This document shows, one piece after another, positions 52,397-61,598 of a DNA stretch of 64,000 nucleotides. The DNA is from Blautia luti (lineage in GTDB: Bacteria > Bacillota > Clostridia > Lachnospirales > Lachnospiraceae). The stretch lies in NCBI RefSeq assembly GCF_033096465.1, contig NZ_AP028156.1, positions 3,614,501 through 3,678,500 of the forward strand, given 5' to 3'. Below the pieces are notes generated by a model, which searched no databases, was not told the origin of the DNA, and saw only the letters and a list, made by a program, of their open reading frames with translations. The translations under genes and the position numbers were made by a program. Numbering within the stretch: position 1 is the stretch's first letter; the number at the start of each line of letters is the position of its first letter.

Positions 52397-54376
52397 TTAT
52401 CCGTCATTTTGTTTCTGCTTCAGTTCCTTTGCCAAACATGTGTCACGTTTAATGTATTTAGCGATTGTATCAGTTAATTCCTCCATGTTAATCGGCTTGG
52501 AAATATGGTCATTCATGCCTGAATCCAGGGATTCCTGAATATCATCTATAAAAGCATTTGCAGACAAAGCTATAATTGGAATCGTAACTGCATCGGATCG
52601 CTCTATACCTAGGGCTCGAATGGCTTTCGTTGCTTGGTGTCCATCCATGTTTGGCATCATAATATCCATCAAAATAAGATCGTATGTGTCTCGTGGATGA
52701 TTTTTAAACAAATTCACGACTTCTTTTCCATCTGATGCGCGTGTTACGGTCATACCGGCATCTTCTAGCATTATCGTAGCAAGTTCAGCATTTAGATCAT
52801 TATCCTCTGCCATAAGAACATGAACACCTGTCAAATCTCTATGTAGAGGTTGTTTTTGTTTTGATTGAATAACTTGTTCTGTCAACTCCAGTGGAATCTC
52901 CACAGTGAATGTAGTACCTACACCTTTTTTGCTCTCAACAGCAATTGAACCGCCCATCATATCTATATGTTTTTTTGTGATGGCCATGCCAAGACCGGTT
53001 CCCTTATATTTGGTTCTGGCATTAGCATCATCTTCTTGTGAAAACGGCTTGAATAATTCTTTCTGGAACTCTTCACTCATGCCAATACCATTATCTTGAA
53101 CAACATAACGAATTATGATATGTTTCTCATCCGTTCCGGGGTAACTGCTGATATCCAAAGTAATCTTTCCACCGTCCTTTGTGAATTTCACAGCATTGCC
53201 AAGAAGATTCACCAGGACTTCTCGAATACGCGTAACATCCGCAAGGACATATGGGTTCTTTGGTCTTTCTCGATGTACTTCAAACTTAAGATCTCGGTTA
53301 TAAAGAAGTCCATTCATAATCGCCTGGACGTTATCTGTCAATTGAGTAATATCCACTGGCTCAGGCGAAATGATAACTTTTCCACTTTCAATGCGACTAA
53401 AATCCAGAACGTCATTCAACAAAGAGAGAAGATGATTCGAACTTTTTTGAACTTTCTCCAAGCTATCATGAATATCTGAAACCGTGTTCTGATGAAGCGC
53501 AATGTTTGTAAATCCAATAATGGCATTCATCGGCGTTCTGATGTCATGGCTAATATTAAGCAAAAACGCAGATTTTGCTTTGTTGGCAGCATCTGCTTCC
53601 TCAGCGGCGTTCATTAATAATTGTTTTTGTTTTTGCTCTTCTGCCTTGCTTTTCTGGTAAACATAATAGGTATATAGACAAATTAAAAGCAATACAGCTC
53701 CTGCGACTAAACCGCAGATGATGGAAATATGATTCGTCTCTTCAACCATTCCATAAGCTGATTGCATATCCATTTCAATGCAAAATGCGCCAATGATTTC
53801 TCCTGTCCCATCATGATTTGCGCTTACAGGATAGCAAGCCGTAAAAATCGGACCCCATGTTGTATCAATGATATCCTGAGAGTACACATTCTCCCCAGAA
53901 ATAGCCCTATCAATATACGGAACCATTTCTTCCTCAATATAATCTCCAGGTCGTCTTACATCATCCGCATCCGGATCCAAACCGTCTACCACATAAACGA
54001 GTTTTCCTTCTTCATTTTTTGTAGCGGTGTAAATATATCGAGTAGAATTCAGTGTTCTGATTTCATTGAAATATGAAGAAATATCCTTATATAATTGCTT
54101 CTTTTCATCAGATTGATCTTTGATTTGAGCAAAATCTTCTTTTCCAATTTTTCCATTCACAAGCTTATGTACTGCATCTGCACTCTCTGTATCACGCGCA
54201 ATTTCTGTTTCAAGGGCGGTCTTAGTGTAAGAACTTTGCAGGATAAATGTATACAGTGCTATTACAAAAATTATCAAAAGCCCCATAAGCACAAGGATAC
54301 TACCTGTATTCTTCAGTCTAAGGAATTTCTTTTTCTTCAAATTAACTCCTTCTTTTGTTTTCTTCATGTCGTTCAC
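52397..54376 (-). CDS. Membrane hybrid sensor histidine kinase with C-terminal receiver
   Basis: A 659-residue sensor. Membrane segments at about 25-47 and 210-232 enclose an extracytoplasmic sensing domain of Cache/CHASE type (RYIYTATKNEEGKLVYVVDG). The kinase core has the H-box FLLNISHDIRTPMNAIIGF (His near 279), N-box EVLVNLLGNAVKFTKDGG, and G boxes VQDNGIGMSEEF and KGTGLGMAITKKH. The receiver (about 520-640) has AEDNDLN, the phospho-Asp in LILMDIMMPNMDGHQ and SKPINMEEL. The frame starts with GTG at 54376, 6 bases after GAGAGG; an ATG 9 bases further in is the alternative. It lies between ICE fragments but is intact. A Hpt protein (26.7 kb) could be its partner. Confidence 0.9.
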   Translation of the reverse strand: MNDMKKTKEGVNLKKKKFLRLKNTGSILVLMGLLIIFVIALYTFILQSSYTKTALETEIARDTESADAVHKLVNGKIGKEDFAQIKDQSDEKKQLYKDISSYFNEIRTLNSTRYIYTATKNEEGKLVYVVDGLDPDADDVRRPGDYIEEEMVPYIDRAISGENVYSQDIIDTTWGPIFTACYPVSANHDGTGEIIGAFCIEMDMQSAYGMVEETNHISIICGLVAGAVLLLICLYTYYVYQKSKAEEQKQKQLLMNAAEEADAANKAKSAFLLNISHDIRTPMNAIIGFTNIALHQNTVSDIHDSLEKVQKSSNHLLSLLNDVLDFSRIESGKVIISPEPVDITQLTDNVQAIMNGLLYNRDLKFEVHRERPKNPYVLADVTRIREVLVNLLGNAVKFTKDGGKITLDISSYPGTDEKHIIIRYVVQDNGIGMSEEFQKELFKPFSQEDDANARTKYKGTGLGMAITKKHIDMMGGSIAVESKKGVGTTFTVEIPLELTEQVIQSKQKQPLHRDLTGVHVLMAEDNDLNAELATIMLEDAGMTVTRASDGKEVVNLFKNHPRDTYDLILMDIMMPNMDGHQATKAIRALGIERSDAVTIPIIALSANAFIDDIQESLDSGMNDHISKPINMEELTDTIAKYIKRDTCLAKELKQKQNDG

Positions 54377-54457
54377 TCATATCCTCTCTTCATTCTCTTC
54401 CAAATGTTCCGAACATTTTATTATATCACAGCAACATATTGTTCCGCTATTATTTTT

Positions 54458-55003
54458 TCAAGACATATGTCTATGACAAATGCTCAGTATCTCTTCTTTC
54501 ATTTCTGCCGGGGTATATGATTTCGGAAAATACCGATACAGTTGTTCGTTGTTAAACATCACTCTGGTAATTTCCCCTTTTTTGATCTCACCCATGATCT
54601 CTCTCATTTTTGTTCCAGTCAGCTTTTTCTCCCGGCTTAATTTCTTTATTCTCTGTGCCTGGGAAATGGATGGGACTGCCTGTGTATACTCCATAGCATC
54701 TATAAATTCCTTTTGTTCCTCTATCGTTAAATACGAAAGTTCCACAGCCGGGTTAAATGAAAGTTCTCCGTTATCCAGCTTTTCCAGTAACTCAGAAATC
54801 AGATCCGTCAACTTCAGATACCGCTGTACCTGTTTTGCACTGTCACCAAATTCTTCACCAATGATTTCTACTGTCTTTTTTCCTTTCAACGGGTAGTCAG
54901 ACTGGCTACTTTTTCTTCTTCCTCCGGTTCGCTTCATAGCTTCATTCTTCATCTTATAAGCAAAAGCCTTTTCACTGAATGTGATCTGCTGCCTCTGTAA
55001 ATT
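54458..55003 (-). CDS. ParB-like partition protein, second exon
   Basis: This is the 3' part (181 codons plus stop) of a ParB-family gene whose first part lies at 59481-59801. The exon starts AATTTACAGAGGCAG (residues NLQRQQITFSEKAFAYKM), exactly continuing the first exon's ...MVDS to give the ParB box-like DSNLQR motif. It holds the helix-turn-helix region (GDSAKQVQRYLKLTDLI) and the NPAVELSYLTIEEQ segment typical of ParB proteins of Tn1549-like elements. A 4,477-bp group II intron arrangement separates the two exons, and the frame is kept if the intron is removed at its consensus ends. Confidence 0.8.
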   Translation of the reverse strand, partial: NLQRQQITFSEKAFAYKMKNEAMKRTGGRRKSSQSDYPLKGKKTVEIIGEEFGDSAKQVQRYLKLTDLISELLEKLDNGELSFNPAVELSYLTIEEQKEFIDAMEYTQAVPSISQAQRIKKLSREKKLTGTKMREIMGEIKKGEITRVMFNNEQLYRYFPKSYTPAEMKEEILSICHRHMS

Positions 55004-55120
55004 GTAGGCTAAGACCACAGCGCCTTGCCTTGTTACCAAGGTAGGTTTCCATAGCCTCGCCCCGAAACCGTACGTACACCTCTCGATGTATACGGCTTCC
55101 CATTTATCATAGTCTTTCAG

Positions 55121-55990
55121 TTATTTCGTAATCATGGCATAACAGTTTGGACAAACTGCAAGTGTCTTGCGACGCTTAGTCAACATAATAGTGTTCCATT
55201 CATTGTCCGCTTTGATTGATTTCAAAGACTTCACATGATGCATGCATATATCTCCTGTGTTTTCTCCACATAGTTCACATACACCCAGCTTAATCCTTGT
55301 TCTCAAATAATTTGGATTATCATACTTGACGTATTGTGGTAAGAGGTCGGGTTCGAAGCTACAGGCGTAGCGTTTCTTCTTGAATCCATCATGATAGAAC
55401 TCACAGTATTTTAACCCTTTCTTTGTATTATAAGGAACCATAAAAATTCCATTCCTACGGTATTTTCTCTGTATCTTGTAAACGCTCTTTTGATATTTAA
55501 GTCCAAAGGTCTTATACATGCTATATTCCAAGATGAATGCAAAGTTTTTGATGACTGTTGCATTTTCCGCTATCGAATAGTAATTATATATACCTCTAAT
55601 CTCGGCATTCACCTGTGATACTATTTCCACATCGGTCATGTGAACCATATTGCCTCTGTGGTGAGAATCCCATATTTCTTTGCCATTTTCATCATACCTA
55701 ATCCTAAGTGCACCATACTCTATTAGCTTAGCTTGCCACTTATCCCTTGGAGCGTATAATTTGATTCTGCCCGTATGAGTTTTCCTTAACTGATGCTTTG
55801 AATCATACATTAGTGCTGAATTCTTGGCTGTAGTAATGTCGTAGCCTAGGAATCTGGCTTTATCTTGACTATGCGTGATTTTGGTCTTTTCTTCGGACAT
55901 CTCAAGATGCAGAGTATCCTCGAGAAATACTCTGAATTTATCTTTTATTTCAGAGGCATCCTCGAATGAACCAATGACTCCTATTAAGAA
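55121..55990 (-). CDS. ltrA: Outer-intron maturase, C-terminal part (thumb, domain X, HNH)
   Basis: This 289-residue part begins in frame with FLIGVIGSFEDASEIKDKF, the residues that follow YADD in LtrA-type reverse transcriptases, then LEMSEEKTKITHSQDKARFL (thumb), domain X with KLIEYGALRIRYDENGKEIW, and a C-terminal HNH endonuclease: CELCGENTGDICMHHVKSLK and CPNCYAMIT. It lacks its own start and fingers/palm; these are encoded at 57863-58816 across the inner intron. It would only be made by splicing of the inner intron, or by internal initiation at the Met of MSEEKTK (55900). Confidence 0.82.
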   Translation of the reverse strand, partial: FLIGVIGSFEDASEIKDKFRVFLEDTLHLEMSEEKTKITHSQDKARFLGYDITTAKNSALMYDSKHQLRKTHTGRIKLYAPRDKWQAKLIEYGALRIRYDENGKEIWDSHHRGNMVHMTDVEIVSQVNAEIRGIYNYYSIAENATVIKNFAFILEYSMYKTFGLKYQKSVYKIQRKYRRNGIFMVPYNTKKGLKYCEFYHDGFKKKRYACSFEPDLLPQYVKYDNPNYLRTRIKLGVCELCGENTGDICMHHVKSLKSIKADNEWNTIMLTKRRKTLAVCPNCYAMITK

Positions 55991-57862
55991 GTAGGTAGAC
56001 CCAAGGAACCTCCCCTTGAGTCCCCATCAGAACCGTACGTGAGCCTCTCGACTCATACGGCTCCCTCTCCAACAGATGGTAATATTCCAAATTTCCAGTG
56101 TGCAAACAAGTTTCTGTCTCTTCTGGCTACTGCACCAAGCCAGTGCTCGGCTCTGCTTCTCGTGTTTTTCTTTTTATAACTTCGTCGTACCCATTTAATC
56201 AGACATTGATTGATATAACGCAACACCTCATAAAATTCTGACTTATAATAGTGTGTGTAGTAGTTAATCCATCCTTGCACTACTTTGTTTATCATGTTCC
56301 CAATATCTTTTAATGAGAGATCCGCCTTTAACTGTATCTTCCATTCTCTGATCTTCTGTTTCATAGCAGTTTTGGCTTTTTCACTGACCGCAGGCGTAAA
56401 GCCTACAAAGAACTTTCCTTCTTTATTCTTATTTAGCCTTGGTCTGAACGTATATCCCAGAAAAGTGAATTGGGTACAACTATAGTTTTGTGGCCTTCGG
56501 TTATCCTTGCAGTAGACAATACGTGTCTTTTCTTTATTCAGTTCCAATCCAAACTGCTGAAAACGTTCTTCCAGTTTCTGCTTTATAAATGCAGCCTGCT
56601 TGTACGATTGGCAGTGCAGTACTCCATCATCAGCATATCTTTCCCACCAGATGTTCGGATATGCTTTTGTCATAAAGTCATCAAATACATAGTGAAGAAA
56701 TAGATTTGCAAGCACAGGACTGATAACTCCACCCTGAGGTGTTCCTGACCTGCGTTCAGCAACCGAGCCATCACTCATGATGAACGGCACTGTAAGCCAA
56801 CGTTTTATATAAAGTATCAGCCATTTTATTTGCGTATGTTTCTCAACCATGTACATCAGATATCCATGTTTGATGTTATCAAAGAGCCCTTTGATATCTA
56901 ATTCCAATACCCAGTCTCTTTTAAAACATCTTTCCCTTGCTTGTCCTACTGCCTGAATTGCAGATTTGTTCGGACGGTATCCATATGAGTCATTGTAAAA
57001 CATTGGTTCAACCAGCGGTTCAAAGTACATCTTCGCAACCATTTGTGCGATTCTGTCTTCTACTGTTGGAATTCCCAAAATTCTGATTCCACCATTTTTC
57101 TTGGGTATTGCTACTGCCCTTACAGGCTTCGGGAAATAACTTCCTGATGCCATCCGGTTCCATAGTTTATACAGGTTGTTATTAAGATGCTCCTCAAACT
57201 CTTTTATGGTTTGTTCATCTGCCCCGTAACTTCCTGCGTTTTCCTTTACCGCCTGAAAAGCTGCAATTACAGCCTTCTTTGAAATATCAAACTGTTTTGC
57301 TTCGCTCATAAGCTCCTCCTTATTCCTAAGTTGACTTATTTACTCTGCTTGGATACTGTGGCTTCTTCGCTCTGTTTTCTTTTCAGAAACCCTCTTCACT
57401 ACTACAAGCCACTCTGCCCCTATGACTGTATCAGTACTCTGTACCTTGCGGTTCGTCCACTTGGCACTCTCCCTTAACACCAGCCCGTAGGTTCCCACGT
57501 TCCATATGAATGCCTGAACAGTGTTCATGCCACCTTTACGCCGTCCACCGCATAACCAGTAAATAGGCTCCCGTTATGCTTATCCCAGGTTAACGACTGA
57601 CCCCCTGGTTTTGATGGAGTCTCTACGCTTTCGACGTTTTCGTAAGTGGTTCACAGCTTCGTTCATCTCCACTGTCCACACCTGACTGTTTTGTACAGCC
57701 TTTTCTCTGACGCTCAGTACCATAGCTTTTGACTACAGCACCTCAGAGTGATTTGAAACCTCCACCTATATAGCGGTTCCGATGGGCCTGCCATCATCAT
57801 TCACACAGCATGGCTATACTTGTTTGACATCATGTCACAAGTTTCCGCCTTCGTGGCGCACA
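55991..57862 (-). mobile_element. Inner group II intron inserted in the YADD region of the outer maturase
   Basis: On the minus strand it begins GTGCGCCACGAAGGCGG just after GCGGATGATT and ends ...GGTCTACCTAC just before TTCTTAATAGG. Removing 1,872 bp restores the codons for YADDFLIGV; the exact junction is ambiguous by one T. Domain V (56030-56063) reads GAGCCGTATGAGTCGAGAGG then CTCACGTACGGTTC. The 5' 550 bases (57310-57861) are ribozyme domains with GGGATAAGCATAACGGGAGC. It encodes its own complete reverse transcriptase. Confidence 0.85.
56053..57309 (-). CDS. ltrA: Inner-intron reverse transcriptase/maturase
   Basis: A 418-residue group II intron protein without an HNH domain. The reverse-transcriptase blocks are visible: RILGIPTVEDRIAQMVAKMY (about 75), SYGYRPNKSAIQAVGQA (about 105), VLELDIKGLFDNI (about 135), GTPQGGVISPVLANLFLH (about 190) and the catalytic RYADDGVLHC (about 225). 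The maturase end includes the GWINYYTHYYKSEFY segment (about 350) seen in GIIM domains. The ATG follows AAGGAGGAGC. The stop codon lies within domain V of the ribozyme. Confidence 0.93.
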   Translation of the reverse strand: MSEAKQFDISKKAVIAAFQAVKENAGSYGADEQTIKEFEEHLNNNLYKLWNRMASGSYFPKPVRAVAIPKKNGGIRILGIPTVEDRIAQMVAKMYFEPLVEPMFYNDSYGYRPNKSAIQAVGQARERCFKRDWVLELDIKGLFDNIKHGYLMYMVEKHTQIKWLILYIKRWLTVPFIMSDGSVAERRSGTPQGGVISPVLANLFLHYVFDDFMTKAYPNIWWERYADDGVLHCQSYKQAAFIKQKLEERFQQFGLELNKEKTRIVYCKDNRRPQNYSCTQFTFLGYTFRPRLNKNKEGKFFVGFTPAVSEKAKTAMKQKIREWKIQLKADLSLKDIGNMINKVVQGWINYYTHYYKSEFYEVLRYINQCLIKWVRRSYKKKNTRSRAEHWLGAVARRDRNLFAHWKFGILPSVGEGAV

Positions 57863-58816
57863 ATCATCCGCATATCTACAGTAGACCAAACTTTTGTAGT
57901 CTTCATTATTTGCTCGCTTACTTGGTAAGCTGTGCTTATAGCTAATGGCATCTTTTTGCAGACGCAGAGCTTCTTTTCTTTGTTGCTCATTCCAACTGTC
58001 CCAGTTTGCTCGGTTTCTTCTTCTGATGTAGTACAGCTTGCTTGCGGCTCGTGAGTATTCAAGGTTATCCTTTGATTTTCCCTTGCTAAATTCTTTCTTT
58101 AGACGTTCTGCAAACTCATCCAATTTTGACAGATAGATATTTGCTAACATAGGGCTCACGCCTGAACCTTGGGGTGTTCCTGAAAATGTACAATTGTACA
58201 CCCATTGCTCCATATATCCAGCTTTCAGCATTTTCCATATGAGAGCCAAGAAGTTTTCATCCTCGATTCTCTCCCTCAGAATGTTTACTAGCACATGATG
58301 GTCGAAGCTGTCGAAGCATGCATGTATATCACCTTCTACGAACCAAGTGATTCCGGTGAACTGATTTTGTATCTGCTGTAAAGCAGAGTGACAGCTTCTG
58401 TTAGGTCTGAATCCATGAGAATAATCTGAAAAGTTAGGCTCATATATGCTCTCAAGAATCATTTTGACCACTTCTTGTACTAATTTGTCTTCTGTTGATG
58501 GTATTCCTAGCGGGCGTTTCTTTGTGCTATTTTTCTTTTCAATGTACACACGCCTTGCAGGGTTTGGCTGATAGCTGAAATCTTTGAGACTTTCTATAAG
58601 CGCATTGATACGTTTTTCACTCATTCCGTCTAAGCTTTTGCCATCTACACCAGGTGTCATACTTCCTTGCGATTGGCTTATGTTTTTATAAGCTAAGAAG
58701 TAAAACTCTGGGTTGTATAAATTCCGATATAATCTCTTGAATTTATACTCTTTGTTTGTTGTTTTTTCTGAAAGACTTTTCAATACCTTTACTGGTTCTC
58801 TCAATGTCTCACACAT
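57863..58816 (-). CDS. ltrA: Outer-intron maturase, N-terminal part (fingers and palm up to YADD)
   Basis: The first 318 residues of an LtrA-type reverse transcriptase, from MCETLREPVKVLKSLS through GSMTPGVDGKSLDGMSEKRI, RPLGIPSTEDKLVQEVV, WFVEGDIHACFDSFDHHVL and GTPQGSGVSPMLANIYLSKL to the catalytic YCRYADD, where the coding sequence is cut by the inner intron. Unspliced, it would read a few codons into the intron and stop (CAPRRRKLVT). Joined to 55121-55990 the protein is 607 residues, close to the 599 of LtrA. Confidence 0.85.
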
Positions 58817-59480
58817 CCTTCCTCGTTTTAGTATTGAACGATAAACTGCCGCCCTTCGCCATGTGGGCGTTATTATTCGCTTCCGTTTTTACGGCTATCC
58901 TTGTCAATCCAAGGTCCGCGGACTACTACGACGGCTCCGTTACCATGCTGAATATTCAGAGTCATCTCTCTTGCTTTTTACACTTGAGATTTATCACCTT
59001 TCGGCATTACTCATAGCCCATGGGCATTTCAGTTTAGGTAATCCCCGTTTAGCATCATTATGATAAGTTGTACTATTGTCGGTATGGGAGTTTTTGTCAT
59101 TTTCCATTACTTATGGCTAGCTTGCATCGATTATCCCACGGATTGCAGACAGCAAAATACTAATCCGCCAATGCACCACCGTAACATCTTCCCTTCGGTG
59201 TGGAGATGGTTAGCTCCAGCCTCTGACTTTCCTTCAAGCAGTGTAGCCTTCATCCTCATATAGTACCTTTCGCCTCGACACTCAGTCGCAGCTTGGAAGC
59301 TTCGCTGACTTGTGCCTTTACAAACGTGCTGTTGTCCCCTTTATGTTTCCACTCGAGGTTAGTTGTTGGCGATAAGATTGTGTTTTTCACACTTGATAAT
59401 TTTTCTTATTGCTTTCTCAGAGCAAAATCATAATGACCCACGCCGCTTGGGTGTCCACCCCAAGCGCCTTACGGGCGCAC

Positions 59481-59801
59481 GGAATCCACCATACTTAAAA
59501 TGGAATCATCTTCACTTAATACTCGGATAATTACCGGTACTTTACGGTATCCCAGCTTCTCCGCAGCATGTTTTCTTCTGTGTCCGGAAATAATCTCATA
59601 AACACCATCTGGAATCGGTCGTACAATCAGCGGATTTATGATTCCGTATTTCTCAACACTCGCACTGAGCCGAATCATTTCCTGATCCATCCAAATCTTA
59701 AACGGAGGGTTCTTAAAGGTCCGCAGACGTTCCAGCTGAATCTCTATGATTTTTTCGCCATTTTCTGGAACTGATGCACTTCGTGTATCCACTGTATCCA
59801 T
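59481..59801 (-). CDS. ParB-like partition protein, first exon
   Basis: 107 codons of a ParB-family gene, starting at the ATG of MDTVDTRSASVPENG with GGAGGA 5 bases upstream; an earlier GTG in frame lacks one. The ParB nuclease-like fold is seen in IQLERLRTFKNPPFK, MIRLSASVEKYGIINPLIVRP and the signature YEIISGHRRKHAAEKLG. The exon ends in SEDDSILSMVDS, right at the group II intron boundary. The joined protein is 288 residues, a normal size for element-borne ParB. Whether it is made depends on splicing of the outer intron. The partner parA is not in view. Confidence 0.82.
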
Positions 59802-60152
59802 ATCTTTCCTCCATTTCTTATCTGCAACAGGCTTTCTGTTGACCTTAGTTCTCACTAAGCAAAGATTCTATTGTATTCACACCTAATAACTTACCGCCGG
59901 ATATTTCCCTTCCTCTTTTTTCTTATCTGAGCTTGAATTTACATCCACTTTCTCAAATAAACAGCTGGCTTTTCTCTTTTATTAGAATTTCGATTTATTT
60001 CCAGCTATTATACCAGCAGTGCGTTTTATTAGACAGCGGCTAATAGGATTCTTTCCGTATTAGCTGATATTCCATTCCATTTTCCCTCTGAAAAAACAAA
60101 AAAGCGGAAATTATATTAGAAATTTTTCTAATACATTCCGCTTTTGATAGGA
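59802..60152. other. Upstream gap of parB with a terminator-like hairpin
   Basis: 351 bp without a gene. AAAAAAGCGGAA and TTCCGCTTTT (about 60106-60145) flank the nested TATTAGAAA/TTTCTAATA; this bidirectional terminator-like hairpin lies at the border to the tRNA fragment. Confidence 0.55.
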
Positions 60153-60193
60153 CGTCCCGTGCGGGAATCGAACCCACATCTAGTGCTTAGGAG
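60153..60193 (-). other. tRNA-Arg(CCU) 3' fragment, probable attachment site
   Basis: On the minus strand the 41 bases CTCCTAAGCACTAGATGTGG to the acceptor end CCCGCACGGGACG contain an anticodon loop (CUCCUAA, anticodon CCU), the 3' anticodon stem, a T arm (GTGGG-TTCGATT-CCCGC) and a 3' acceptor strand ACGGGAC. The 5' half of a tRNA (starting GTCCCGT) is missing: the sequence upstream of the anticodon loop (GTATCTCGAG) does not pair. Integrases often leave such 3' tRNA copies at the far end of an island. By polarity the inserted element lies to the right of 60193. Confidence 0.75.
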
Positions 60194-60544
60194 CTCGAGA
60201 TACCACTGTAAATACATACAATGATTAGTCAACCTAAGTCAAGGAAATCCTTGGTTTTCCTAACTATTCTGTTACTCCCTGTCAAAATAAGAAAACCTGT
60301 TTTCATCTCTGTAAAGCACCTTTCGGTGCTCGGAGCACCCGGAGGATATAACCATTCCGTTCCATCGAGTTCACTCAGTTGGCCACCATTACGATTCAGC
60401 TTCGTAACAATGATCACTTGGTTTTCTTATTAGATTAACTATATTATAACGTGCTGTAGGTCGGATGTCGATGATTTTTTGACCATATTTATTGTTTTAT
60501 ATGTTATTTCTCTACTAGTTCTGTAAACTGGAATCTGATGCTGT
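60194..60544. other. Element-end region between the att fragment and arsC
   Basis: 351 bp with no convincing gene. It holds a small hairpin AGCACC-tttc-GGTGCT (about 60316-60331). A 62-codon minus-strand frame (60229-60417) has no ribosome site or recognisable family and is not called. Confidence 0.4.
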
Positions 60545-60949
60545 CTACCTCTTATCCAATCCATTTTTTAATTTCAAAATATCTTTTCTGATTTTTTCAA
60601 TGACTGTCTTAAATTCCTCATCACTTTTTCCTGTTGGATCTTCAAGTCCCCAGTTATCATCAAACGGTCTTCCTATAAATGGACATCCCACATTACACCC
60701 CATTGATATTGCAATATCCGGATTTGGAATATCACTAACCAGCTTACTGAACTGCCCATCTGCTTCCATATCTATATTATATAATTCCTTCATAATACGG
60801 ACAGCATCTTGGTTAATCTGTGGTTTTGTTTCTGTACCCGCCGAATAACTTTGAAACACATCTGATGCCAGATGTCTTCCAAAAGCCTCAGCAATCTGAC
60901 TTCGGCAGGAATTATGGACACAAATAAATGCCACTTTTACATTACTCAT
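60545..60949 (-). CDS. arsC: Thioredoxin-type arsenate reductase (low-Mr phosphatase fold)
   Basis: A 134-residue enzyme. The P-loop is FICVHNSCRSQIAEAFGRHL (Cys near 10, with Cys near 15), and the redox pair lies in ISMGCNVGCPFIG (about 82 and 86), the three-cysteine arrangement of thioredoxin-coupled ArsC proteins such as that of Bacillus. The downstream Asp is in the DPTGKSDEEF region. It reduces arsenate to arsenite. It overlaps the DUF5714 gene by 8 bases and is led by an ArsR-type regulator, forming a three-gene unit. No arsenite pump is seen in the window. Confidence 0.9.
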   Translation of the reverse strand: MSNVKVAFICVHNSCRSQIAEAFGRHLASDVFQSYSAGTETKPQINQDAVRIMKELYNIDMEADGQFSKLVSDIPNPDIAISMGCNVGCPFIGRPFDDNWGLEDPTGKSDEEFKTVIEKIRKDILKLKNGLDKR

Positions 60950-61496
60950 GAAATGGACACCTCTCCTTTATACACTGCTCATTAAAATCTGTGAATCCAC
61001 ATTGCATTTGTTCGTATTGCAATGTTACTCCATAATGAGCATTCACATAATCAATACCATTCTTAAATGCTATCATTGCATCTCTCTTACAGCATCTTGG
61101 TCCGTTTATGGCTCCTAATTCTCCGATTGCTTTCGAGGTAAACTGCATATGATTTCCCCATGTTCCATCTGTTGAAAGCGGACCTGTTCCGTCGATGATT
61201 GCAAGTGCAGCGCCAATGGATGTGATTGCTCCGCATATTCCCCATAAACCACACATTGCTCCCGGCATCCGAAGTCCTTCTGACATCAGCCTGTCCAATG
61301 CCTGTTCTAAGTCTATCTCTCCACCTGCGTTTTTGTAGGCTACTAGCAAACTTGCACCATCTAATATATGGTGTTCCGGTCCATGAATGCTGATATATTC
61401 CTTCTCTGCAATCTGCTTAAAAATAACAACCGGATTTGTTCCCTGTTCTTTCTTTATATCTTTTACAATCAGTTCTGCTTTTTCTCTTACTGTCAT
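60942..61496 (-). CDS. DUF5714 cysteine-rich protein in the ars unit
   Basis: A 184-residue protein of the DUF5714 family. The Cys-rich features are GAMCGLWGICGAITSIGAAL (about 77-90), GPRCCKRDAMIAF (about 133) and the C-terminal CGFTDFNEQCIKERCPFH (about 163-182), a likely metal or cluster site. His residues in IHGPEHHILDGASLL could add ligands. Function unknown; it travels with arsR-like regulators and low-potential redox genes in anaerobes. Here it stands between arsR and arsC and overlaps arsC. Confidence 0.8.
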   Translation of the reverse strand: MTVREKAELIVKDIKKEQGTNPVVIFKQIAEKEYISIHGPEHHILDGASLLVAYKNAGGEIDLEQALDRLMSEGLRMPGAMCGLWGICGAITSIGAALAIIDGTGPLSTDGTWGNHMQFTSKAIGELGAINGPRCCKRDAMIAFKNGIDYVNAHYGVTLQYEQMQCGFTDFNEQCIKERCPFHE

Positions 61497-61598
61497 AGAA
61501 ACCTTCCTTTCGTCTTATTTGCAATACACCGATGATCATGCATAGAATGACCCACACAGATAAATACTTTTGAAAAACTTCATCTTAGCATTTCCCAT

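Larger units (their letters stand above)
55004..59480 (-). mobile_element. Outer group II intron inserted in parB, itself carrying a second intron
   Basis: On the minus strand the intron starts GTGCGCCCGTAAGGCG at 59480, right after GTGGATTCC of parB, and ends ...AGCCTAC at 55004, the GUGYG...AY boundaries of group II introns. Domain V is readable near 55064-55099: GAAGCCGTATACATCGAGAG, then GTGTACGTACGGTTTC. The stretch 58817-59480 (664 bp) is ribozyme RNA with no gene. Without the inner intron (1,872 bp), the element is about 2.6 kb, the usual size for one with a 600-residue maturase. Its coding sequence is split at the YADD motif. Confidence 0.85.

Noticed and set aside
56053..58816. Single intron with two reverse transcriptases
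   Set aside because: There are two separate 5' GTGCG starts, two domain V sequences and a maturase split exactly at YADD, which fits nesting rather than one intron.
60153..60228. Complete tRNA-Arg gene
   Set aside because: Only the 3' half is present; the 5' acceptor, D arm and 5' anticodon stem cannot be found.
60229..60417. 62-codon minus-strand frame next to the att fragment
   Set aside because: No ribosome site and odd composition; it spans a hairpin. It may be by chance.
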